Source: Parafannyhessea umbonata (GTDB lineage: Bacteria > Actinomycetota > Coriobacteriia > Coriobacteriales > Atopobiaceae). From it: a stretch of DNA of 64,000 nucleotides. Positions within the stretch are counted from its first letter, which is position 1; every line of letters starts with the position of its first letter. The translations under genes were made by a program, and so were the position numbers. The notes under the pieces were generated by a model. The model made no database searches. It had not been told where the DNA came from and saw only the letters and a program-made list of their open reading frames with translations. Positions 15,418 to 24,092 of this stretch are shown piece by piece. Location: positions 532,894 through 596,893 of the forward strand of contig NZ_FOGP01000001.1 in the NCBI RefSeq assembly GCF_900111255.1. The letters run 5' to 3'.

Positions 15418-16827
15418 ATGGACAAGGGCGGAACACTAAGAAGGCTCGCACTCTGGGCAATGGATGTCGCATGCATACTGTCCGCATATTGGGCGTCCGT
15501 GTCGATTCGTTTCGGCGATCACATCGAGCCGTCTGAAGCTCGCACCAATCGCATCGTCTACCTGTCGCTGGTGTTGCTGGTCACGTTTTTCAACTACGCC
15601 ATCCACCTTAATCGAGGCTTCATGAAGCGTCGCGCCGTTCAGGAGCTCGGCGTCGTGATTGCCTATGTTGCCATGCTTGTGCTTGGTATTTCATTTCTGG
15701 CGCTTGTCATGCATGCGGAGCCCATGCCGTCTCGCCTGGTTCTGATCTGGTTCACGCTGATTTGCATCGGCGTGATGTTCGTGGTTCGCGTGACGTTCAA
15801 GTGGCTTGTGCGGGCCCTGTTCGGCCGTACCGGCGCTCGTTCTACCGTTCTCATGGTGATCGATGAGGGCATGCGCGATGAGCTGGAGAAGAGGTTCGTC
15901 ATTGGCCAAACCTACGAGGTCTTGGGCTGGCTCACGTTCAGGCCTGAGGGACGCCTCTGCGGCGACGTTTCGGGAAAGGCGATCGACTGCGAGCTGGGTG
16001 GCCTTTCCGCCGCACTCTCCGACCTCGATGTCAATGACGTCTTCGTCTCCACCCCGCACGCCACCAAGGTCCACCTCACCACCCTCGTGGACGCCGCCGC
16101 GCAGATGGGCGCCACCTGCCACGTCGCACTCGACCTCATCGACCCTACCATCCAGGGCGCTACGCTCGGCTACTTCGGCGAGCTGTCCACCATCAACTAC
16201 GCCGGAAGGGGAGGGTGGCTCTACGCGCACGTCCTCAAGCGCGCGTTCGACATCCTCTTCAGCCTCGTGGTGCTGGTGCTCATGGTCATCCCGGGCGCGA
16301 TCCTCTGCCTCGTGATCGCCCTGCAGAGCAAGGGTTCGCCCTTCTACACGCAGCGCCGCGTCGGCCTGCACGGCCGCCACTTCAACCTCTACAAGTTCCG
16401 CTCCATGGTGGCCGACGCCAACGACGTCGAGAAGTACTTCACGCCCGAGCAGCTCGCCGAGTGGGAGCGTGAGCGCAAGGTGGAGGACGACCCGCGCATC
16501 ACGGCCGTCGGCCGCATCCTGCGCAAGACCTCCCTCGACGAGTTCCCCCAGTTCGTCAACGTCCTCAAGGGTGAGATGAGCGTCGTCGGCCCGCGCCCGA
16601 TCGTCGACGAGGAGCTCGCGCACTACGGCGACGACCTCGACGAGTTCCTCGGCTGCAAGCCCGGCGTCACGGGCTGGTGGCAGGTGCAGGCGAGAAACGA
16701 CGCCACCTACGCCGACGGCAGCCGCCAGCAGCTCGAGCTCTACTATGCTCGCCACGCATCCGCCACGCTCGACTTCAACATCGTCCTGCGCACCTTCTCC
16801 GCCGTCTTCGACGCCACCGGGAAGTAG
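15418..16827 (+). CDS. WbaP/CpsE-like undecaprenyl-phosphate sugar-1-phosphate transferase
   Basis: 469 residues. It starts polysaccharide synthesis by moving a sugar-1-phosphate from a UDP-sugar to undecaprenyl phosphate at the cytoplasmic membrane. Four hydrophobic segments occupy about residues 10-125, then a soluble CoA-binding-like domain (about 135-260), a further membrane-inserting helix (FDILFSLVVLVLMVIPGA, about 278-295) and the catalytic sugar-transferase domain with KFRSMVADAND, KTSLDEFPQFVN and KGEMSVVGPRP. The end CKPGVTGWWQVQARND is typical. Length is normal. It is the complete member of a set of one full and two broken copies, and the natural first gene of the locus; a 1.2-kb gap separates it from the next gene. 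Confidence 0.92.
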   Translation: MDKGGTLRRLALWAMDVACILSAYWASVSIRFGDHIEPSEARTNRIVYLSLVLLVTFFNYAIHLNRGFMKRRAVQELGVVIAYVAMLVLGISFLALVMHAEPMPSRLVLIWFTLICIGVMFVVRVTFKWLVRALFGRTGARSTVLMVIDEGMRDELEKRFVIGQTYEVLGWLTFRPEGRLCGDVSGKAIDCELGGLSAALSDLDVNDVFVSTPHATKVHLTTLVDAAAQMGATCHVALDLIDPTIQGATLGYFGELSTINYAGRGGWLYAHVLKRAFDILFSLVVLVLMVIPGAILCLVIALQSKGSPFYTQRRVGLHGRHFNLYKFRSMVADANDVEKYFTPEQLAEWERERKVEDDPRITAVGRILRKTSLDEFPQFVNVLKGEMSVVGPRPIVDEELAHYGDDLDEFLGCKPGVTGWWQVQARNDATYADGSRQQLELYYARHASATLDFNIVLRTFSAVFDATGK

Positions 16828-18038
16828 GAAAGCGCCATCCCAGCGGCCGAGAAGAGCCAGGCCCTCTATTGTAAGGTCGCGGCTGGCATCAATCATCCGC
16901 GCGTTGAAATCTAGTCACATCAGTCAGATGAGATCGTGTGCGCGGACCAGAGACGAAGGCAGCTTTGTGCGACTGCGTCTGAGGTCGGGCCGTTGGCGAG
17001 GCGCTCGGGGTCCCGTTTGAGTTCAAGCGGTACGGTATGTTTACGTGCTCGAGCATGGTCGGCGATGGTTTGTGCGTCAAGCCCGCTGGTACGAGGAATG
17101 ACGACGTTCCGATTGCGTTTGCGACTTGCGGATCGTTCGCAAGATCGAGCACATCGGCAGCGCCGACTTCCAACGCCGCCTCGAGTGGCGATACCACGAG
17201 AACACCCGCTCGGCCGCCGATCCATTCGCCATAGGAGGCCGTCCATTGAGCCTCTTTGGGGCAAGCGCTTGAAGGACATTCTTGATGGGTCGATTGACAT
17301 GGAGGGCATCTCTAAGTAATTCGTCGAAGCCTCGAGGCGCTTTGCGGCACACGATTCGAACGAAAGCGTCTATGTAATGTATCAACGTGTGTTGGGTGAG
17401 ACGCGGCGACAGCTCTGATAATCTGTATCCGTTAGGCACATATCGCGTCTCATTCCTCTAGTCTCAGTTTAATGTTGACGTGATGTACTCTTAGGTTTAC
17501 TTAGCGCTTGCGCCGGATGATGTTGTTTTCCCGCGCAAGCGCTGTGCCACGCCTGCGACGATTCGTGTCGATACGTTGGCGCGTGGCGTCCGGTGGTGGG
17601 TTGGGAGCTGCGATTGGGAGACGGGCGACGGGTGAAGGCTGCGGTGGTCCCATATTTGACATACAAATGATAGTCGTGGTGCCAACCGTTAAAGATGGGC
17701 GTTTAAATCGTGGGCGCCTGAATGGAGCGACTCGTTACCGCCCAAAGCGTAATTGTAAAGATGGAGCTCTAGGGGTGCCCCTTGGCGGACCGAGAAACGA
17801 TAAATCGACAACTAAACGGGCGGCGAAAAGGGCCGTCGAAGGGTCACGCGGGCCACATGTGGTCTACAAGAGTCCTTCTATGTGTGTGCCGACAATAACT
17901 GTTGTATATGATGTGAAAAATTTGAAAGTTATAGGTTTGTTTCGTGACTGATGCGGGCGGGGTCCCCAAGGCGTTTGTCTGGCTCATGCATAGACTGCAG
18001 GGCCTGGCTTCGCCGGGTCTGTTCTGAGGAGGCTGGGT
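16828..18038. other. 1.2-kb stretch without an intact gene
   Basis: Short minus-strand pieces look coding-like, for example FDELLRDALHVNRPIKN (near 17310) and VLDLANDPQVANAIG (near 17130), but in different frames and without a recognisable family, so I read them as a decayed gene or genes. The segment just after the priming-transferase stop is similar to the sequence after the fragment ending at 11187. A perfect hairpin stands at 17503-17543. TTGTATATGATG near 17900 may hold a promoter for the next gene. Confidence 0.4.
17503..17543. repeat. Perfect 11-bp inverted repeat
   Basis: AGCGCTTGCGC (17503-17513) and GCGCAAGCGCT (17533-17543) are exact complements with a 19-base loop that includes GTTGTTTTC. 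No U-run follows. It stands alone in the non-coding stretch and may be the remnant of a mobile-element end or a structural site. Confidence 0.7.
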
Positions 18039-19250
18039 TTGAAGGTTGCGGTGGCAGGGCTCGGATACGTGGGCCTCTCGGTCGCGGCGCTGCTGGCGCG
18101 TCACCACGACGTCGTTGGGGTCGATGTGGTTCCCAGCAAGGTCGAGATTGTCAACGCTGGCCGTTCGCCCATACAAGACTCTGAGCTAGATCAGGCCCTT
18201 TCTTCGGGAGCGCTGAGCCTTCGCGCCACGTGCGACTCTGCTGATGGGTATGCGGATGCCGACTGGATCGTCATCGCCGCTCCCACGAACTACGATACGA
18301 CCACGAACTTCTTCGATACGTCAGCCGTCGAGGCCGTTGTGGAGGCCGCTAGGGCCGTGAACCAAGGCGCGACCATCGTTATCAAGTCTACGGTCCCTGT
18401 CGGCTACACGGCCCGCCTGCGCGAGCAGCTGGGGGATCGGAACATCCTGTTCTCGCCAGAGTTCCTTCGCGAGGGCAAGGCCCTCTACGACAACCTTCAT
18501 CCCAGCCGCATCGTGGTGGGGTGTGACGCGGAGGATGCGGCCCAGAAGGCCAAGGCCGACGAGTTTGCCGCGCTTCTCGCCGAAGGGGCCGAGGACGAGG
18601 ACGTGCCGACCCTCGTCATGGGGTCGACCGAGGCCGAGGCCGTGAAGCTCTTCGCCAACACGTACCTGGCGCTTCGCGTCTCCTACTTCAACGAGCTCGA
18701 CACCTATGCCGCCTCGAAGGGCCTGGATGCCCGCAAGGTCATCGAGGGCGTGTGCCTGGACCCGCGCGTGGGCAGCCACTACAACAACCCGTCCTTCGGC
18801 TATGGCGGTTACTGCCTGCCCAAGGACACCAAGCAGCTGCTTGCCAACTATGAGGACGTTCCGCAGTCGCTCGTTGGTGCCATCGTCGAGGCGAATAGGG
18901 TACGGAAGAACTTCGTTGCAGATGAGGTCATGGACCGGGTCATGCGTATTGTGTTCGAGGAGGGGAGGGCGCCTCTCGTTGGCGTCTATCGCCTTACCAT
19001 GAAGAGCGGGAGCGATAACTTCCGCGCTAGCTCCATCCAGGGCATCATGCGTAGGCTTCAAGAGCATCGTGTTCCCATGCTTGTATTCGAGCCCACGTTC
19101 GATGGGGGGAGCTATTTTGGCCATGAGGTGACTCATGACTTGGATGAGCTCAAGAATCGGTGCGACGTGATCGTTGCCAACAGGTGGAACGGCGAACTTG
19201 CCGACGTGCAGGATAAGGTATATACGCGTGACCTCTTTGGACGCGACTAG
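18039..19250 (+). CDS. UDP-glucose/GDP-mannose 6-dehydrogenase family
   Basis: 403 residues from TTG 18039, chosen because GAGGAGG lies 8 bases upstream and the protein begins directly with the NAD-binding motif GLGYVGLS (7-14). It oxidises a nucleotide-sugar C6 alcohol to the uronic acid using two NAD. The catalytic cysteine is in GYGGYCLPKD (near residue 258), and the C-terminal UDP-binding domain has YRLTMKSGSDNFR. The Lys-Ser-Gly pattern and length (about 390-400) resemble the short Ugd type that makes UDP-glucuronate, but UDP-ManNAc dehydrogenase is possible, because a UDP-GlcNAc 2-epimerase is encoded at 39569. Starts an apparent operon with the second priming transferase 15 bases downstream. 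Confidence 0.88.
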   Translation: MKVAVAGLGYVGLSVAALLARHHDVVGVDVVPSKVEIVNAGRSPIQDSELDQALSSGALSLRATCDSADGYADADWIVIAAPTNYDTTTNFFDTSAVEAVVEAARAVNQGATIVIKSTVPVGYTARLREQLGDRNILFSPEFLREGKALYDNLHPSRIVVGCDAEDAAQKAKADEFAALLAEGAEDEDVPTLVMGSTEAEAVKLFANTYLALRVSYFNELDTYAASKGLDARKVIEGVCLDPRVGSHYNNPSFGYGGYCLPKDTKQLLANYEDVPQSLVGAIVEANRVRKNFVADEVMDRVMRIVFEEGRAPLVGVYRLTMKSGSDNFRASSIQGIMRRLQEHRVPMLVFEPTFDGGSYFGHEVTHDLDELKNRCDVIVANRWNGELADVQDKVYTRDLFGRD

Positions 19251-19265
19251 AGCTAGGGGGAGAGT

Positions 19266-20003
19266 ATGTCAGAGGCAGCAACGATTGCAGCCAACGAGGC
19301 TGCCGAAGAGGCTCCAGCCAAGAAGTTCCAGGTTAGTCCCGAGCGTCTCGCTCGTCGCGCCCTCGTTGACAGAGAGAACATGAAGCTCGTGCGCGACGGC
19401 AAACCTCTCTACTACAAGGTCGTCAAGCGTGCCGCAGACATTGTGCTCTCGAGTAGCGCCCTCGTTGTTCTCTCGCCAGTTTTGCTCGGCGCTGCCATTG
19501 CGATCATGATCGAGGACGGTCGGCCCGTCATCTATGCGGCGCCTCGTGAGGGGCTCGACGGTAAGCCCTTCAAGATGTACAAGTTCCGCTCGATGTACCG
19601 TGACGCGGAGTCTAAGCTCAAGGACCTGCTCAAGCAGAACGAGCAGACGGGGCCTGCCTTCAAGATCGAGAACGACCCCCGCATCACTAAGGTGGGGGAC
19701 TTCATCCGCAAGACCTCCATTGACGAGCTCCCCCAGCTTGTGAATATCATCAAGGGCGAAATGTCCATCGTTGGGCCCCGTGCCATTCAGCGCACCAAGG
19801 AGTTCACGCCCCACGAGGAGCAGAGACTCCTCGTTAAGCCTGGGCTCACCTGCTACTGGCAGGTGATGGGTCGATCTAGAATTGACTGGGAGGAGTGGGT
19901 TGAGCTCGACCTCGACTACATCCAGGACATGTCAATTTTGACAGATGTCAAGATTATCGCTAGGACCTTTGGTGCAGTATTGCGCGGCGACGGGAGCTAC
20001 TGA
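19266..20003 (+). CDS. Bacterial sugar transferase (short WcaJ/CpsE type)
   Basis: 245 residues, with GGGGAG before the ATG. A polar N-terminal 45 residues precede one hydrophobic re-entrant helix (IVLSSSALVVLSPVLLGA, about 59-76) and the catalytic domain with KFRSMYRDAE, KTSIDELPQLVN and KGEMSIVGPR. This is the minimal catalytic form of the priming transferase, without the multi-helix domain seen at 15418. It is therefore a second priming enzyme in the same locus, perhaps with a different sugar-1-phosphate. Its stop overlaps the next start (TGATG). Confidence 0.9.
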   Translation: MSEAATIAANEAAEEAPAKKFQVSPERLARRALVDRENMKLVRDGKPLYYKVVKRAADIVLSSSALVVLSPVLLGAAIAIMIEDGRPVIYAAPREGLDGKPFKMYKFRSMYRDAESKLKDLLKQNEQTGPAFKIENDPRITKVGDFIRKTSIDELPQLVNIIKGEMSIVGPRAIQRTKEFTPHEEQRLLVKPGLTCYWQVMGRSRIDWEEWVELDLDYIQDMSILTDVKIIARTFGAVLRGDGSY

Positions 20004-20923
20004 TGTCACCTGACAAAAAAATAGTCGCTGTCGTAGTGACGTATAACCGTCTCGATCAACTCAAGGCCTGCATCCAGGCAATCCGAAATCAGGATGGTGC
20101 GACCTGTGACGTCCTAGTGGTCAACAACGGAAGCACGGATGGAACCGCCGAGTTTCTTAGCGGCTGCACCGATTCGGGTGTTCGTTTTGTCGACACTGGC
20201 GAGAATACCGGCTCTGCTGGTGGTTTCTATCATGGCGTGAAAGAGGCATACGAGGCTGGCTATTCTCGGATTTGGGTCATGGATGATGACGTCGTTCCCG
20301 ATGCGACTGCTCTGAAGAGGCTTGCGGATGCGGATGAGTTTCTGGAAGGGGATTGGGGATTCCTCTCGAGCTTTGCCAGGTGGAAAGACGGCACTCCGTG
20401 TAAAGCCAATATTCAGAAGACTGGCGTATTCTCTTTTGTGGGGGATCGGGACCGTCATTTGGGTTTGGTGCCCGTTAAGATTGCGGCCATGGCATCCCTC
20501 TATTTGAATGCTGATGCCGTAAAACAGATCGGCTATCCCATTGCCGACTACGTTATCTACTCCGACGACTACGAATACACTTCGAGGATCTCAGAGCAGT
20601 TCACGTGTTACATGGTTCCGAGTAGCACCGTACTTCATAATACGGCAGTCAACATGAAAGTGGACTTTGCCCGCGATTCGCCCGACCGCGTTTGGCGCTA
20701 TCGCTACTTGTACAGGAACGACGTTCACCTCTACCGTCGGTATGGCGCCAAGGGCTGGGCGTATCTCGTGGCGAAGGCAGGGTTTACGACAGCCAACGTT
20801 CTGTTGCGCTCCAAAGGCGACAGGATCGGTAAGCTCAGGACGCTTTACTCCAGCTTAGCCGAGGGCTTGCGGTATGAGCCAGTTGTTGAGGAAACTTCTA
20901 AGGGGCGCTCGTCGCAAGGCTAG
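20003..20923 (+). CDS. Family 2 glycosyltransferase (GlfT/rhamnosyltransferase-like)
   Basis: 306 residues. GT-A fold: VAVVVTYNRLDQLKACI at the N-terminus, VVNNGSTDGTAEFL, and the metal-binding DDD at about residue 94 in WVMDDDVVPDATAL. The layout resembles galactofuranosyl- and rhamnosyltransferases (GlfT2-like), and RYRYLYRNDVHLYRRYG is typical of their C-terminal helical region. It adds a sugar to the lipid-linked repeat unit on the inner membrane face. The ATG overlaps the stop of the priming transferase, so it probably adds an early sugar. Confidence 0.85.
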   Translation: MSPDKKIVAVVVTYNRLDQLKACIQAIRNQDGATCDVLVVNNGSTDGTAEFLSGCTDSGVRFVDTGENTGSAGGFYHGVKEAYEAGYSRIWVMDDDVVPDATALKRLADADEFLEGDWGFLSSFARWKDGTPCKANIQKTGVFSFVGDRDRHLGLVPVKIAAMASLYLNADAVKQIGYPIADYVIYSDDYEYTSRISEQFTCYMVPSSTVLHNTAVNMKVDFARDSPDRVWRYRYLYRNDVHLYRRYGAKGWAYLVAKAGFTTANVLLRSKGDRIGKLRTLYSSLAEGLRYEPVVEETSKGRSSQG

Positions 20924-21009
20924 TCGAAGAGGCATTCGACAGTCTCGCTTGCCGCGCTTTTCTCTCCTGCTGCCTTGTTCTTTATGCGTTGACGAAGGGT
21001 AATGTGGAC

Positions 21010-22134
21010 GTGAATGAAGACAGAATAACCATTCTTATTTTTCAAGAGGCTTGGGGGCACGGTGGTATTGAGACGTTTGTCATGAATGCCATTCGTGTTC
21101 TAGGTACAGAGAGATACTCGTTTGAGATTTGGTCTGCATACGATTGGTATGACGGTTTTGATGACGAACTTGCGTCGCTTGGAGTTCCGAGGACCGCGGC
21201 CTTTCCGGGTGAGATGCCCAGTTTGGTGCGCCGCTTTCGCGTTGGGACGAAAATGTGGCGCGAGAGGCTCTCTAGGGGCGATGTCGATATTGTGCACGTT
21301 AATGCGATGAACGGCTCGACTCTTGCCTATGTGGACATTGCGCGCCAGTGTGGCGTGCCCGTGAGGGTTGCGCACTCGCATAATTCGGACTTCACCGGTG
21401 TGGCGCGTGCGCTGAAGTCTGTGCTTCATCGTATTGGCCAAAGGCTTTGGGAGAGGGCTGCGACGGTCAGGCTTGCGTGCTCGGAGGAGGCGGGAGCCTA
21501 CCTCTTCGCGGGGTCACCATTCCAGTTCCTCCCAAACGGGATAGACACGAGTCGCTTTGCCTTCGACGTCGAGGCGCGTGGAAGCGTGCGCAAGAACCTC
21601 GGCGTTGGAGAGAAGACGCTCGTCGTGGGAAGCCTCGGTAGAATCTCGGAGCAAAAGAACCCGCTCTTCTCGGTCCGCGTCTTGGCTGAGCTTATCGCGT
21701 CTGGTGTGGATGCACGGCTTCTGCTCATAGGGGATGGCAGCCTTGAGGGGGAGACGTTGTTGCTGGCAGAGAGACTCGGGGTCGCGGATCTGTACACCCA
21801 CATCCCATCGGTCGAGAATCCCGAGGACTACTACTGTGCCCTCGATGCGTTTCTGATGCCGTCATTTTTTGAAGGACTTCCTTACTCACTTATCGAAGCT
21901 CAATGCTCGGGGCTCCCGTGTGTCGTGAGCGAGGCCATCCAGGACGAGGCATGCGTTACGCCTCTGGTGAGGATGGTACCGCTCTCCGAAGGCTCTGCCG
22001 CGTGGGCGGTGGCGGTTTCTGATGAAGCGGTGCGCCATTCTGAAAGGCGTGCTTATTCGGACGACGTGGCAGCCGCTGGCTTCTCTGTGGGGGCCAGTGT
22101 TGCGTATTTGGAGGAGGTTTATCGTCATGCATGA
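21010..22134 (+). CDS. Family 4 glycosyltransferase
   Basis: About 374 residues if GTG 21010 is used (GAAGGG ten bases before); GTG 21004 and TTG 20989 are also in frame. GT-B fold: N-terminal domain with GHGGIETFVMNAIRVL and VHVNAMNGSTLAYVDIAR, and C-terminal nucleotide-sugar domain with VVGSLGRISEQKNPLFSVRV then MPSFFEGLPYSLIEAQCSGL, the EX7E-type motif. Similar to EpsF/CapM-like enzymes of capsule loci. It overlaps the start of the following HAD gene by 8 bases, so the two are coupled. Confidence 0.88.
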   Translation: MNEDRITILIFQEAWGHGGIETFVMNAIRVLGTERYSFEIWSAYDWYDGFDDELASLGVPRTAAFPGEMPSLVRRFRVGTKMWRERLSRGDVDIVHVNAMNGSTLAYVDIARQCGVPVRVAHSHNSDFTGVARALKSVLHRIGQRLWERAATVRLACSEEAGAYLFAGSPFQFLPNGIDTSRFAFDVEARGSVRKNLGVGEKTLVVGSLGRISEQKNPLFSVRVLAELIASGVDARLLLIGDGSLEGETLLLAERLGVADLYTHIPSVENPEDYYCALDAFLMPSFFEGLPYSLIEAQCSGLPCVVSEAIQDEACVTPLVRMVPLSEGSAAWAVAVSDEAVRHSERRAYSDDVAAAGFSVGASVAYLEEVYRHA

Positions 22135-24043
22135 GCTTTCTGGTGATGCCTCGAGGAGCAGGTTCACGGAGCTTCTCTCCGACGTCGACGTGGTCTCGTT
22201 CGACGTGTTCGGCACGCTCCTCCAGCGCGCCTGCTCCAGCCCAAACTTCGTTTTCGATCTGGCGTTCGCCCGTTGGTCTGGGCTTCCGCTCGAGTGCGAT
22301 GGCGCGTTTGCGAGGGCGAGGGCGGCCGCGGACGACACATCGGTGCATGGTCGCCCCATGACGCTCGACGAGATATACGGCTCCCTGCCCATTCTTACTC
22401 CGAGCGAGCGCGATGAGCTCAAGCGGCTTGAGGTCGATTGCGAGCGGAGGGTGCTTTTTGCAAGGCCGGACGTGCGTGCGATGTACGACGAGGCGGTCGC
22501 GTGCGGTAAGAGGATCGTCGTCACCTCAGACATGTACCTCTCGTCCGAGGTCTTGTCCGGGCTGCTCGAGGAGAACGGCTATGAGGAGACGGAATGCATC
22601 TTCGTGTCCTGCGAGTGGGGATGCGGGAAGTCGGACGGGCGGCTGCTGGCCAGCGTTGCGCGCGAACTGAGCGTGGAGCCGGACAGGGTCCTCCACGTCG
22701 GCGACTCGCTGGCGGCCGACGTGAGGGGCGCCCGCCTCTCTGGCGTCAAGCCCTTCTATGTCGGCGATCGCGTTCAGAGCAAGCTGCTCGGCAAGCTCGG
22801 CCACCACCACGCGCGTGTCGATCTGTCCGATAGGCTCGACCCACTCCTGTCACATCGGTGCTCCGGCGAGTCGCCCGAGTTCGAGGTGGGATACCGAACC
22901 CTCGGTCCGTTGATGCTGGGCTTCTGCCAGTGGCTGAAGGAGGAGCTTGCGGCGAAGGGCATGGGGGAGGCCTTCTTCCTCGCACGCGACGCGAAGTTCA
23001 TCCTCGAGTGCTATAGGCTGCTGTATCCCTCCGAGTCCTCGACCACCCGCTACCTGCGAGTGTCTCGCAGGACGATGAACAGCTCGGCGTTGGAGGGATG
23101 CAGCACTCTGGAAGATCTGCGAGATGCGGTGGGCTTCCCCAGGGTGATGACCGCATACGCCTTCTGCTCGGCAGTGGGCATCAAGTACGACGAGGATTTC
23201 GTGCCCGCCCTTGATCCCTCCGACTCGATTTCCGCCGACGAGGCGTTTGACAGGGACGCGTTCTTCGCCGACCCTCGCGTCGTCCGTGCCTCGCAGGGCA
23301 TTCTGCGGGCGGTGCGCGGCAATGCGGCGCAGATGCGGCGCCTTCTCGAGGAGTACGTGAGGCAGGAGGGGCTTTCTGACGGGTGTGCCCTGGTCGATGT
23401 GGGGTGGCATGGTTCTGCGCAGCGTGCGCTCGAGAGGGTGGTGCGGGGACGCCTGCGGGGGCGCTACATCGGAACGACCAAGACGGAGGACCTTGACTCG
23501 GAGGGGTATGTATATAACGACCTCTCGCGCGACGGCGAGTCGCTGATGGCAGGGTATTGGGGACTCTTCGAGTCGTTCTTTGCCAGCGGCGACGGCATAA
23601 CGAGCGGCTACGTCGTGTCGGGGTCCCGTATTGTTCCGCTCATGGAATCCTGCGAGCTCGCTCCGGAAAGCCTGCAGTTGATACGGTCGGTGCAGGATGG
23701 CGCGAGACGGTTCCTTTCGGACGCTGTCCGGCTCGGCCTGGCCGAGGTCGGCCCGATGGACAGCGAGGATGCCCTTGCGGGCGTGCATCGTTGCGGGACG
23801 CGTCCCACCGTTGACCTCGTGAGGCTGTTCGGCGACCTTGAGTTCCTCGACTTCGGCGAGACGAAGCATATCGTCGAAAGACGGGGGAGGGCGGACTACG
23901 TCGCTCATCCCTCGCTGCTGAAGCGCGACTTCTTTGGGTCCACCTGGAGGATCGGCTTCATGAAGTCGATGATCGTGCTGCCATTTGACTACGGACCGGC
24001 GTATACGACCCTTCGGCACCTGTTCCACTCGACCGGTCGCTAG
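22127..24043 (+). CDS. HAD-superfamily hydrolase of the large polysaccharide-associated type (COG5610-like)
   Basis: 638 residues from ATG 22127, preceded by GGAGG within the end of the previous gene. The N-terminal 220 residues form a HAD domain: nucleophile motif SFDVFGTLLQR (18-28), TSDMYLSSEVLSGLL (motif 2), KSDGR (motif 3) and HVGDSLAADVRGARLSG (motif 4). The remaining 400 residues have no assigned function, with FFLARDAKFILECYRLL and VDVGWHGSAQRALERV as recognisable segments of the family. Such proteins occur in rhamnan and capsule loci; the substrate is not known. It ends the first plus-strand run of the locus and converges with a minus-strand gene. Confidence 0.78.
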   Translation: MHELSGDASRSRFTELLSDVDVVSFDVFGTLLQRACSSPNFVFDLAFARWSGLPLECDGAFARARAAADDTSVHGRPMTLDEIYGSLPILTPSERDELKRLEVDCERRVLFARPDVRAMYDEAVACGKRIVVTSDMYLSSEVLSGLLEENGYEETECIFVSCEWGCGKSDGRLLASVARELSVEPDRVLHVGDSLAADVRGARLSGVKPFYVGDRVQSKLLGKLGHHHARVDLSDRLDPLLSHRCSGESPEFEVGYRTLGPLMLGFCQWLKEELAAKGMGEAFFLARDAKFILECYRLLYPSESSTTRYLRVSRRTMNSSALEGCSTLEDLRDAVGFPRVMTAYAFCSAVGIKYDEDFVPALDPSDSISADEAFDRDAFFADPRVVRASQGILRAVRGNAAQMRRLLEEYVRQEGLSDGCALVDVGWHGSAQRALERVVRGRLRGRYIGTTKTEDLDSEGYVYNDLSRDGESLMAGYWGLFESFFASGDGITSGYVVSGSRIVPLMESCELAPESLQLIRSVQDGARRFLSDAVRLGLAEVGPMDSEDALAGVHRCGTRPTVDLVRLFGDLEFLDFGETKHIVERRGRADYVAHPSLLKRDFFGSTWRIGFMKSMIVLPFDYGPAYTTLRHLFHSTGR

Positions 24044-24092
24044 CCTTTGGCGCGAAGAAGCCGCTGTCCTGTGCTGGCTTGGGTTGGTGGCC

